The position numbers and the translations under genes are program-made. From the NCBI RefSeq assembly GCF_001949145.1, contig NW_019091454.1, positions 381,997 through 443,996 on the forward strand: DNA of 62,000 nt. Reading direction: 5' to 3'. This DNA comes from Acanthaster planci (Eukaryota; Echinodermata; Asteroidea; Valvatida; Acanthasteridae). Positions 1-11,000 of this stretch are shown here, in pieces. Below the pieces are notes generated by a model. It did no database searches. It saw only the letters and a program-made list of their open reading frames with translations, and was not told where the DNA came from. Each line of letters begins with the position of its first letter. The stretch's first letter is position 1.

Positions 1-905
1 TCTGAATCCGGAAGAAGTATCACATTCTGAGGCCTCTGTTGATTGATGTAAGGCCATGCAGCCACTTTGCTGATCCCATTAAGCCAGCTAGTGCAAGACA
101 GTGATGGGTGAGACAGTAGTGCCTTGTTCACCATGGTATAAGCCAGATGACCAGGACTGTTTCAACGACTAAACGACGTGCGTTGTGGCGAATAATGCAT
201 TTTATCCCATAGCGATAAAATAAACTATATCTTTCAAACACACAACCAGCATTTACACAAAAACCCGAAACAGCTCAGTGTTTGTTTACCAACAAAAACA
301 ACGTTCGTCTTGTTATTATTATTATTGTTGTTGTTGTTATTATCATATTTATCCAGGGTGGCTTATTCACCAAAAGTGGTCTTCCATAAGGCCCTGTCAT
401 CAACTAAACAGGAAATAATAAAAAATTTTAAATTAAGATATTAAAATATAAGAAAACATTTCAGGAAGACCAATAAAATACATGTAATACTTTTCTGAAA
501 GTGTATAAAACAGAAAATATATAAACCGGAAATATAAAACGGAAAATAAAGCTATAATAAAAAAATCTATACCTTAAGCCAGCAACTAAAACAGAAGACA
601 AGTGATCACAGAAGAACAACTGATCACAGAAGACAGAATAAAATATATATACAAAACATGCCGTAAAGAAATGAAACAAAAGTAAAAAAACCATAGAATA
701 TGCATAACCTAAACAAGATAAAAATTACATGAGGAACACTTTCAGAGATACTTTGAAACTAGAAAGATGCTGTGGTTATGTTCCATTCGTAAATTCCTGT
801 GACAAATGGCTATTCCTAAAACATTCAATTTTACATCTTGGTGCAACAGGTGAATTCATAGCCTGTCAGGTGTTGTAGCTATGAACCTGGTTAGCTTGGG
901 TAAAA

Positions 906-1635
906 TCAGGAGTCAAATAGGCTGGAGCTAATTTCTGTAAACATTGTGTACATTAGTACAGCCCGTTTGTATTGAAAGCACTTGCTCAAAGGCAGCCATT
1001 TTGACTCACGGAAAAGGTCAGCGGACGATGAATCATAATTCTTATTTAAGATTATTCTTACTGCACGCTTTTGAAGCTTTTCAAGTTTGTTACTGTGCAT
1101 ACGAAATCTATCTGACCATACCTGTGAACAATAATCAAAATGGGGTTGAATAAACGAGTTATAGAGTAGGGTCAAGCATTCAGAGGGAACATATGGTTTG
1201 AACCTTCGAAGCATGCCTAATTTAGATTGCACCGTTTTAGTCATTTTATCCGTGCACCTGTTGGGTCCAATGTAGTTCCTCATCAATTAAAATACCAAGA
1301 CATTTAGCAACCTGAACACGTTTTACAGCAATACCATTGACGATTACATTAACATTCTCAGTGTCCTTTTGCTTGGCCCATGTCTCAATAATCATAACAT
1401 TGGGTTTATCTAAATTAAGAACAAGTCTATTGGCGTTTATCCAATCCATCACACAGCACATTCCGTTGGTCAATTTTTCCTCTGTTCCACTAACATGCGT
1501 TCCCTTAATCCTAAGCGTATTATCATCGGTATAAATGTCAATAATTCCACCACTCACAGAATTAGGCAAGCTATTTACATAGATAGAAAACACTAATAGG
1601 CCCAAAAAATCCCTGTGGGACTCCTGTTCTAACAA
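906..1635 (-). pseudogene. LINE reverse transcriptase, C-terminal half and thumb
   Basis: The frame at 1635-1246 begins inside the block normally reading 'G.LLF.iYvN.LP'. It has the catalytic box as YTDD (1533-1522) where most LINEs have YADD, followed by NRLVLNLDKPNVMII and KCLGILID. The frame at 1286-906 continues with the C-terminal region (PHFDYCSQVW, KLEKLQKRAVRIIL, then an 'ESKWLPL' block). Both belong to the same RT as the stretch upstream. The frame change near 1250-1290 marks a frameshift. Confidence 0.8.
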
Positions 1636-1712
1636 CCAAAGTATTTGAAGTTGTACCTTTGAAAAAACACTTTGGGTGCGTTCATCAAAATAAAATAAAA
1701 AACCATTTTATT

Positions 1713-2264
1713 TTAGAGACGTTTCAAACAACCTAGCGAGCCAAGCTTAGTTAGTAATACATCATGGTTAACCATATCAAAGGCTTTCCTGAGATCAATA
1801 AATGCAACACCTGTTAGTTTACCTTCATCAATATTCTTAGACCAATTATTGACAAGTTTAGCCGGAGCAGGGGTGGTCGAGTGAAGTGCCCTAAAACCAG
1901 ATTGTTTGTCATGTAAGAGATTGTTGTCACAAATAAATCGGAAAAATTGATTGTACACTACTCGCTCTAGCATTTTACTTAATATTGGCAATACTGAAAT
2001 CGGTCTGTAATAATTTAGACATGATTTATCACCAGCTTTATGAAGCGGGAGAACATCGGCACTCTGCCATGCATTTAGAACACAACCTGTATAAAGGGAC
2101 ATATTAATAACGTAGGTCAGAGATTTAACCACAATAGGGCAAGCTAATTTAAGGAGCCGACAGCTTATGTTATCATTGCCTATTGCTTTCTTGACATCCA
2201 TTTTAGATATTTCATCAATGACAAAATTATCAGACACTGGCTCAAGGTGAAAGGTCATCTCCAA
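1713..2264 (-). pseudogene. LINE reverse transcriptase, N-terminal half
   Basis: This 183-codon open stretch has the RT palm and fingers blocks. IGNDNISCRLLK corresponds to 'k..G.DgI....lK'. YYRPISVLPILSKMLERVV is typical of LINE RT, QSGFRALHSTT matches the 'Q.GFR...ST' block, and AFIDLRKAFDMVNHDVLL contains the first catalytic Asp region. The C-terminal catalytic block lies in another frame at 1635-1246. Copying of element RNA at the nicked target would be its role in a living copy. Confidence 0.85.
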
Positions 2265-2413
2265 TATTCAATATCTGTCGTTACCTCATATAACTGTTTT
2301 TAACTAGGTTTTGCATTAGCATAATCTTAGCAACAGAAGAGACAAAGTGATTATTAAATGCAGTAGCAATAGCCAAAGGTGAGGAACAGTTTTCCGTATT
2401 AACCTTTACGATG

Positions 2414-2840
2414 TTAGGCGTAACAGTATCTGAGCTTGGGGTGATTTCCTTCAAGTATTTCCAGAATTCTCAAGAAGAATACCACGACAGTAATCAATTT
2501 TACATTTTTCAACAAGTGGGTAACCTGATTACGTAGAACCTTATAATCATCCCATGCTTGCCATTCATTTTGCCTCAAAGCTACCTTATGGGTAAGATCT
2601 CTATCATTCATCAGCTGAATTGCCTCATCAGTAATCCAGGGACAAGCATTCTTACGGATTCTTTTGGTGCGAATAGGTGGATGACGATGAACAATGGACA
2701 TGAACAGATAGAGTAACCCAGGTATCAAGAGCAACATCAGTATCACCAGTATTAATAAGATCATCCCAGGGAACACACCTCAAATCCTCTTTAAAACCCT
2801 CCTCGTCGAAGTGTTTAAAAGAACGAAAGTTAATTAGCAC
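2414..2840 (-). pseudogene. LINE linker between endonuclease and RT
   Basis: Two overlapping frames (2840-2652 and 2776-2414) carry the region that usually lies between the endonuclease and the RT. The first shows FRSFKHFDEEGFKEDL followed by VPWDDL. The second shows RKNACPWITDEAIQLMNDRD, the common 'PW.t.e..l...R' block of CR1/jockey-like LINEs. The need to change frame shows at least one frameshift. It fits the order and strand of the flanking endonuclease and RT. Confidence 0.65.
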
Positions 2841-3028
2841 TATTTAAATTTGTTTGAAAACTTCTAACAGCATAAATTAAAAAAAATACTTGTATAATAT
2901 AACCCCTAATCTTGACAGAACTGTGGTTTGTTAACAAAGATTAAATATATGACAGTTCTGCTATGGTCAGCTACTTTAGTGGGCGTATCAATCCACTGGG
3001 TGAAACCACTGGAAGAAGTAGAAAATTG

Positions 3029-3505
3029 TTACTCGCGGCCATGACTATCAGTTTCAGAAGCAGAAAAGTCGTAATTGAAATCACCAAGAATTATACACTC
3101 TATGCCATACGTAGACACCTTATCGATATTTCTTTCAAAGTTATTATTAAAATCGTAGGTAGTACTGGGTGGCCTATAGAAAGATCCAACAAGGCACGGA
3201 GATTTCCAGCAAAATATTTTCCAATGTGCTAGATTAGAAACCACACAGTAAATTTGTTGGAGACATATATAGCCACTCCACCCCGTGCCAATTTCTATCT
3301 TTTCTATAAACCGTAAAACCGCCGATAGACACTTCGGCAGGAAAAACAGAGTCATGACATAAAGTTCATTGATGCCAATAACATCAAAAGGGTTATTTAT
3401 GAGCAAAATTCGTAGCTGGTCAATTTTAGCAAGGAGGCTATGAATGTTTAGAAACGATTGGCCCAGAACGATCACATGACAGGGCGACATATCCGCATGC
3501 CCCAC
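3029..3505 (-). pseudogene. LINE endonuclease (EEP domain) remnant
   Basis: This 158-codon open stretch resembles the apurinic-type endonuclease that nicks target DNA for LINE insertion. The visible blocks are an N-terminal NIHSLLAKIDQLR, then DVIGINE (normally a catalytic Glu block), GSFYRPP, and ILGDFNYD with the catalytic Asp/Asn pair. The domain is shorter than a full EEP domain of about 220 residues, and its middle is poorly conserved. It lies immediately upstream, in transcript sense, of the RT pieces. Non-functional. Confidence 0.75.
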
Positions 3506-3539
3506 TCAGCCTGAGACATCTCATTCTACCGACGCGACG

Positions 3540-4440
3540 GTGCGTGCACGCACACCCACCTTTCATAATTATGTATACTTGTGGGTATTTCCTTTGTTAA
3601 ATAAAAGGCTTCGGGAAATTCGAGAACGAACAAATTGCAGCCCTTTAGTCAGTTTTGCGTGGTACTCGTTATACGTTTTGTACATAGGCTACCAGGGAAT
3701 TCGATCAATGATTGCGCTGGTACAACAGACTCGTTCCCGTCATCGCACTCTATATAATTTAATGCGGGGACCGCTAACTATATAAATGCACTTACTGGTA
3801 CCTGCACTAGTTTCACATTAGCGTTTACGCAATTAACGAAAGGGATCGGAAGGGGCAGTGCATTTGTAAACGATATCGTTTACATACACTAACTGTACAG
3901 TTTCACAGTCGGTCTAACATTTTCTGAAATTGTTCAGCTTGTTTCTTTGGATAAATTCGTTAAGACAAAAGTATGACAAAACAATTGTTGACCGCTGTGG
4001 TGTGGGATATGACGTTGTCCGTGAACACCCGAGGGACGCATAGCGCCCCGAGGCGAATTGTTAAATATAAAACAGCATAAATATTTAACATATGGAAATG
4101 AAATTTTTACAACAAAACCGTATTATGTTGAAGCGGCCTGTGGAATACATGTAGGCCTACATAAAAAAATATGAGAAAATAAGCCCTCAAAATACTTCAT
4201 TAGGTTTTTTAAAACGTCAATATTCTCTATGTACAGTATATCTTACTTCATGTATAATGCTACAGGAATCACCGATACAAAATACGACATAGCGTTAACG
4301 GAGCTATTATACGCATGAAGCCAAACCACGGTTCACAACCACAATGCACGACATCTATGATGCTCAACCTACCATAAAAACTTCACGTATGAAATAAGGC
4401 TCCTATAACATTTGGGCTTTATTTTCCTTTACAAAACACC
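3540..4440. other. No recognisable gene
   Basis: I see no domain or convincing exon here. The stretch lies between the 5' end of the LINE and the presumed 3' end of the P450 gene. It is AT-rich with a few GC-richer patches. Confidence 0.5.
4418..4423 (-). terminator. Possible poly(A) signal of the P450 gene
   Basis: An AATAAA hexamer on the minus strand lies about 485 bases past the P450 stop codon. It is the first one I noticed in a plausible 3' UTR position. It is next to a SINE-like sequence and could belong to that instead. Confidence 0.3.
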
Positions 4441-4449
4441 ACCCTGTCC

Positions 4450-4535
4450 ACAATTTCGACCGAGGATTCGAACCCACACCCATTCATCGCAAACCATTAT
4501 GCTGGAACCATGTGACTACCGCAATTCACACAAGT
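4450..4535 (-). repeat. tRNA-derived SINE-like fragment
   Basis: On the minus strand a perfect Pol III B box (GGTTCGAATCC, 4474-4464) follows an A-box-like sequence (TAGTCACATGG, 4518-4508) at a tRNA-like spacing of 33 bases. The arms do not fold into a convincing tRNA cloverleaf, so this looks like the head of a tRNA-derived SINE or a decayed tRNA copy, not a working tRNA gene. Confidence 0.4.
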
Positions 4536-4907
4536 TGGCGGTGTTTATACTGTTGGTATACCTATGAACGGCTGCAACGTGAGTCTAATACACATTGGGC
4601 ATGCGCAATACAAACACAACCCAACTTGGTTTGGCTTCATACGTATGATTGCATATATATCTCGTAAACGCGAGGCCAGGGATGTCTGTGTAAAACCAGT
4701 TAAGATAATAATAAAATAATACGCGGTGCAACGGACAAAGAAACAGTGCTATGGCGCTGTGTGCTGAGGAGGTAACGTCGTGTGTCGTGTACAGGATATC
4801 TCGTAACTTCCTTTTTTGATAAAAACTCGTTTTATATTATGCTCTACATTTGGGGAAATCAAATGACAACGTGTTGTCATATTTCATTTCGTGTTGGTTG
4901 GGATAAA

Positions 4908-5095
4908 TCACGTGTAAGGGCCACGTTTAATGGCCTTGACAGCGTACGACAAAGGAACTCTGGTAACTCCAGCCTGTGCTGTCATTTTAAGACAGGTTCC
5001 TTTTTTAGGCTCAAAGTGGTAAAACTTGAGCAGGTTGCTGAAGAACAGGAATATCTCCATCTTAGCCAGCCCATCTCCGAGGCAGTTACGTCTTC
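4908..5095 (-). other. P450 exon 3 (heme-binding Cys and C-terminus)
   Basis: After a CTTCAG acceptor (5097-5096) the exon reads RRNCLGDGLAKMEIFLFF, which contains the axial cysteine and helix L. It then continues NLLKFYHFEP and ends in AVKAIKRGPYT with a stop at 4910-4908. The AGVTRVPLSY stretch matches the usual 'G.t..P..y' end of CYP2 proteins. Its phase matches the exon 2 donor exactly, and no other heme exon is visible in the 17 kb between. A remnant of a second P450 gene is possible but unnecessary. Confidence 0.88.
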
Positions 5096-8000
5096 CTGAA
5101 GGATGTAACCAACGATATGAGCAAATCATACATTATGTAGAAAGTGGAAACGGGACTGCAAGGCACTATTCAAGCTAAAACAATTACATGTAATGGGAAT
5201 AAGAAAAATAAAAAGTAGTGCTCACCAATGTGAAGAGCCAAATTTTCGCCCCTACTGGGTCTTCGTCAGGGCTTGGAGTACTGGTTGAAAGGAAGAGAGG
5301 CGTAGTGGACGTTGCACCGTCGGACCCAGGGTAGTTTTACACCCACAGGTGGCTACTCTTGTATTTCCACCAACATGGTGTAGTGCCTCTCCTGCTCACT
5401 GTGCAACGTCCACTACATCAGGGAAACTACACGTCGACTGGCCGACAGAGTCGTCAAGCACCTCCGCAGTATCCGAAAGGACAGAATATCCATAGTTGTT
5501 GGAAGAATAAATGGCTAGATCAGAAGCGCGTAAAATACACGTGTTTGCCTGGGCGCAACCATTGATCACGTGAACAGGGTAACATTTTGAGCGCGGAGAA
5601 TACTACTGTAACGAACGTGCTCTCGGACTTCACTAACTTGACTCGACTGAGCTTCGTTCGTTTCGGTCTTCTCCTTCAGAAAATGCTTTGAATGCAAGTG
5701 AAGACAGAAACCAGGAGGATAGTCAAGAGGAAATTGACCTTTCATGAGTAAGTTCAGAGTTTTCTTATTTGCGTAAAAATGGGTGAATTGTTGACTTCGA
5801 TCCAACTACGCCCAGCGTGAACATCTTGCTTCTTGCCTCTGCTGATTAAATTTCACATTTTTGGTACATGCAGCCTGCAGCTTATGGGATGTATGAGCAA
5901 GCAGTCCAAATTTTAATCACCATACCTGTTGACTGTCGTTTTATGATACACTTGATACACCCGAATAAACATTTGCACATTGGAACTAGCTGTTTCCCCT
6001 ATCCTTGTTTCTGAGTGGATTCGCTCGGTAACACGTGTAATTAGCGTAGGCCTAGACCTATATGCTTATTGTGCTTTGAGCTGGGTTTAAATAATTTAAC
6101 GGTGATATATATAAGACTTAAACAATGCCGACGATATCGCGTGTTTCTTGAGTGCGTACGCTGAAAACACCAGTCATATAAAATACACTGCGTAGCACGA
6201 AATGTGACAGAGGGGAACCCCCCCCCTTTGTGTTACCGGAATGTCAGAAATTCTATTGAGGCATCGGTGATCAGTAACAATAATTTAGAGTGTGCACTGG
6301 GTATGAATAGGGAAAGGGGTACCCCTCTGTCATATTTCGTGTTGGGTATAATAAAATAAGCAACTAAAGGCCTGTAAATATTGCAGGCCAGGTGTTGCGA
6401 CCGTACATCACATATGGCACAGGGCGCACTTCATGTATGGCAGAAGGCGTGCTTTGTGTGCGCGATGCAGCCCAACGTGGCGCGTTAGCAGGCCGATTGT
6501 ATCGATTGCAGTCACACGTCAGCAAACTGCATAAAATTGCAGTATTTTCGGGTTCAAAAACATATAATTTGGGGTGAGTGAAGCAGACATAATTCTGTCA
6601 CCATTGGGCATATAAAGTGGTTTTTATTTGGCTTGAAAGGAAATAGTTTTGGGAGTTATTTCTTTGGTTAAAAGTGCTTAAAACAAGACTCATCTTTGTG
6701 ATCCAATATTAATTTAATGCTTGGCTTGTTTCAGGTTTATGTACCTATCTCATTGAAGATTAAAGTTCATACATTATTGTCAGGGACTTAGTACTGTAAT
6801 TCACTACCTTTATGTTCACATTTCCTTGTCAATGCAACCTACAAGTCCAACTCTAACAAGGGAGGACTACTTGAGAGGGAGAGGCTTATCTACCACTCTT
6901 TATCATCGGACTGTTGTATGTATGTTCAAACCCATATTCAGTGCTGGTATTGAGACAGAATAAAACTGCAATCAACGATGGAATCCTGTCCTGTTGTTTA
7001 TGATGATTGTATGAGTTGGATAGAGCCCAGGATACCTAGTCTAACACCAGGACTGCCCTGTGTAATTTCAAGTTGGACAAATCTGTTCAAAAGATTTCGT
7101 CCCAATTTCCATAACAATGAGCCGGGATTTTCGTCATCAAATTATCCTAAGAAGGTACCTCGAATATTAGCTCTTTTTTCCCTGGGGTGGAGAACGTTCT
7201 TGCGGCTGCGGTGATATGTTTCAACCCCATAGGGTAACAATTATTTAGCACTTATTTTGGATCCCCCATTATTATTTAACCATACACCATTGACCGTTGG
7301 AGTCCCTTATACTTTCAAATGCTCTACCCATTTCTTGAAAAATCAATACATTTCTTTGTAGGTCATCTGTTTGGCATGTTTACCTCTTCTTAGAAGACCT
7401 CACAAATACCCTTAAAAAGTGTAAAATGGAAGGTTATTTCTAAGCATTCAATATAGATTCCTTCATGGAGACCCAAAGCGGGGCGGTGCGTTTCTCTTTC
7501 GCTGTTGCCAGTAACTCGCGGCCGCGACTTATTTACTCGCGGCCGCGACTTACTTAACTCGCGGCCGTTCAATTATTTTGTATTTTCATTTACTGTTTTT
7601 ATTTTGGGAACTTTTTGGGCCACATTGTTTTCAGACGTTGGTCATTTTTTTTTAATCATTTCTGTTATAAATGTTTTAGAGTTTGTTTTGTGTTTTACCA
7701 TTTACATTTTGATATGAAAATGTTGTTCGCCTGTGATTATTTATTTCTGGTGAGATTAATTTTTGTGGCATACAACTTTTAATTTTAAAATCACTTAAAG
7801 CCGGTAATTACGCATAAATGATCTAATGCGACTTCAAGTTTATGTAAGCATGGAATAAAGTTTGCAGTTTCACTGTTTCTTTTTTTTCCTTAACTGTCAT
7901 ATTTTTTCAGCCAAACTACTGTCTCGAGTTTGGACTTCAACTGCCCACGAAGAAGAAGGTCTCTGATTCCAGCTGGCAAGAGGTCTAGTGAGCACGTGAT

Positions 8001-11000
8001 TGCTGAACAAACGGTGACTCCTAAGGAAGCTCAGGAGTGCATCGCCCAGATGGAGAAGGAAAACAAACCTGCATGCAAGTTTGCATCTGTGAAGGACATC
8101 GTTCGCAGTCTGAAAAAGGAACAACTTGTTCCCAATGACAAGGTTCAACTTGTCCAGTCAAAGTTCACAAACCTGCAGTTGGGGATGCTTGCATAATGGT
8201 GTGGCATAATGTTTGCAAATACATGTAATATTATAATATTACTCTCCAATGACCTCTCCCACAAAACAGACACGCATATCAACAACTTCTGTGAAGTGTC
8301 ACAAAAGCTCACCTTCCAACATGTCAAGTGCATGGATTCCCTTATGCAACAACCGACCAGTCTTGCTCCCGAGTTAGATCTTCATCTGATAAATCTTAGG
8401 GATAACGGGGGCCTTTTCTACCGATCTCGAGACGTCTTAGTAGTGTAGCGGAAATTAGATTACCGCAAGCCTCGATCGACGGTGCATGTACTTTAATACG
8501 TTGATGATTTCCATGTACATGTATATGTACACGTAGAAACTCCAAGTGCGCATGCTTTTATCATCTTCAATTTTGGCACTTCTTCTGTGCACATGCTGCG
8601 GGCAAGCAGTAATCTCGCATTTGCGCGCTTTTTGGCGATTACTTGTTGGGCGCGTTTTATCTAGGTCTTGGGCGTGCGAGTATTACTCGCCTATGCTTAG
8701 TTCACGCTAAGTTCTTCGTAGCCCAATTAGGCAGCGCGAAATTTAACTCGTTGCTTGGTACGCTGAGCTTCTGGACATGTTTATTGTCATTGATTAGGAT
8801 AAGACAATAGCTGAAGAACTACGAGGAAATAAAGTCAGCGACTACACTCCAAACGTGTGCATTTCAAAGGACAATAAATCCCTATTGCACACTGTAAAGT
8901 TCCAGCAAAAATGGTGCAGCAAAGCCTCAAAACTCATGTATATAGAACAACAAACCAGTACAGTCTGAGTGACACGCATTAATAAATCCCTCGGAGCAGC
9001 CACGCCCACATAGACTTTTCATCCATGCGGAGACTTTTGTCACCGGGTCAGTTCCCGGCATGCTCGAACCTGTACGACTGTTTTATGGTAGCAAATACAT
9101 CTCTTAGATCCCCTCTCTACCTACATTTCATTTTGCTGCTACGGAAGTACAGTAATTCCAGTCACAACCCAAACAGCCTGAAGAGTCAGCACATGTCTGT
9201 AAACAATGAGATCCAGTTCATGATAGCGATCATGGGCTCCTTGGGGTGACTGATCTTCCGAGACTCCTTACTCTGCAGTGCTTGGGGTCTAGCTAATGGG
9301 AGTCTACAGGATTGTGGTGTATGCCTTGGTTGAGGACGACATGGAATCTTTGCCAAGTTGGCTTATTGAAAAAGGTTATATTTAATGATCACCGCTCCGT
9401 TGCCCCCAGGGTGCTGGCTTTTTCTAATCATCAACATCATGAAAACTAGTTCGTGTTTCTTATTTTTATGATTTTGTTCTTGTAAACAAGGTCTGGCTAA
9501 TGAGGTCGCGAGACAGAGCTATTTACCGGAATTTAATTTGCAGTCCTCATTGAGTTCAGCAACGATCCAGTTTCCAATTAAGCCTAGTAAAAGGCCGATA
9601 TACTTAAGTTTATGGAATTAATTGTCGTGACACTGCTAATTAAAATTTAAAAAAAAAATGCTCACATTTTATGCTGATCAGAAAAATTCAGCATTCACTA
9701 AAAACACACTAGAACGTTAAACAGGGCTGGAGCAAAACTTCCTTGAACAGAATGAGATTTTACGGTATTAATATACACTTTAGGAAGAACCTTAAATTTG
9801 GCCCTCCGTTTCACAGATTTTTTCTTTGTACACATCTTTGTGTAAACAGAAAAGACAAGTAATATTTAAAGTTGGCCCTATTTTGTATATTGCAATATAT
9901 GTCGTAACATATATGTACATGGATAGTATTTTCAATATTAAATGGCAGTATCTGCCAAAATAAGCAAACTTTTTGTACAGTTTTTATCTTGACTTCATTT
10001 TCCTCAGTGCGTTTTGCCCATTGCGCGTCGCCCTGTTCACGTGACTTTTTAGCGCGTACATACACGTTAGAAAATTCTCGGCACAACCAATGGCTTGCAC
10101 GCACGCACTTCCTATCTAGTTTTTCATTCTCCTGATATCTATCCGCTCCGAGTGCAACAAAAGAGGGCGTGCTTTTTTGGGGGGGTGAAGTCAACGCATA
10201 TAGGCGCGCGTTTATAATGGAGATCAATGGTGCGTTTGACGCAGAGCACGCTGAGTACGCGTAACGAATTCATTGCTTAATGTGTGGTCTTTGCGTACAC
10301 GCAGAACGTGTGCAAGAACCCGCTTGGAAAACTTAACAACCATCTGTCTTTCTTTTGCCGCTTGGGGGTGCACTTCATGCTCGGGGCAGATAATGCTAAC
10401 CATTGATCTCCATATAATGATGCCAACACACACTCAGGCTGCATTTGCGCGGTTGCTCCTGTCAACCGAGTGAGGATGTGCGCGCATTACTCTCGGGTCA
10501 GGAGTATACTCCTGCATGACGGGAAGTATCCAGTTCGTAAGTGTGACGTCACTTCAGGTTTAACCACTGCACACGTGCACTGCACATAGAGTTACATGTA
10601 TTGATCACCGTTTACATGGAATCATGGAACGGGAAGTTAAGGCACAACTTAACGATTGTCCAATGAGAGCCTGCAAATCGTGGTGTGTCCGCCTTTGTGA
10701 CAAAGTCACTTCCGGACTGGATACTCTCGCTGATCCGTGGGGCGTACACCTGCCGTCCGTGCGCTCGAACGCATCCTTGCTGACGTACGCATCTGCGTCC
10801 TGACCCGGGTAGTCTTGGTTTCAAGACGTTAGTACTTGATAGCGGACACCGTGCATAATGCACCCCCTAACGACTCAAAATTAGACTGTGCGCCAGCTCG
10901 CACTAACGTCTTGGGAATCTTGCAGCAGCGTTTTAACTTCTTCTTTATTTTTCCCTCGGGTTTCAAAGGGAACCAATCAGCACTCGCTAAATTGCATGCA

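Larger units (their letters stand above)
307..3505 (-). mobile_element. Degenerate LINE (non-LTR retrotransposon) with endonuclease and reverse transcriptase
   Basis: Read on the minus strand, the pieces follow the order of a CR1/jockey-type LINE. An EEP endonuclease remnant lies at 3505-3029 (segments like DVIGINE, GSFYRPP and ILGDFNYD). A linker with an NACPWITDEA motif is at about 2776-2414. Reverse transcriptase follows at 2264-1713 and 1635-1246, and a C-terminal region with the QPHFDYCSQVW pattern at 1286-906. The 3' untranslated part runs to a run of AAC and AAT triplets at about 307-345, which fits the simple-repeat tail of such elements. The pieces lie in different frames with stops between them, so the copy is dead. 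The exact clade cannot be fixed without alignment. Confidence 0.85.
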
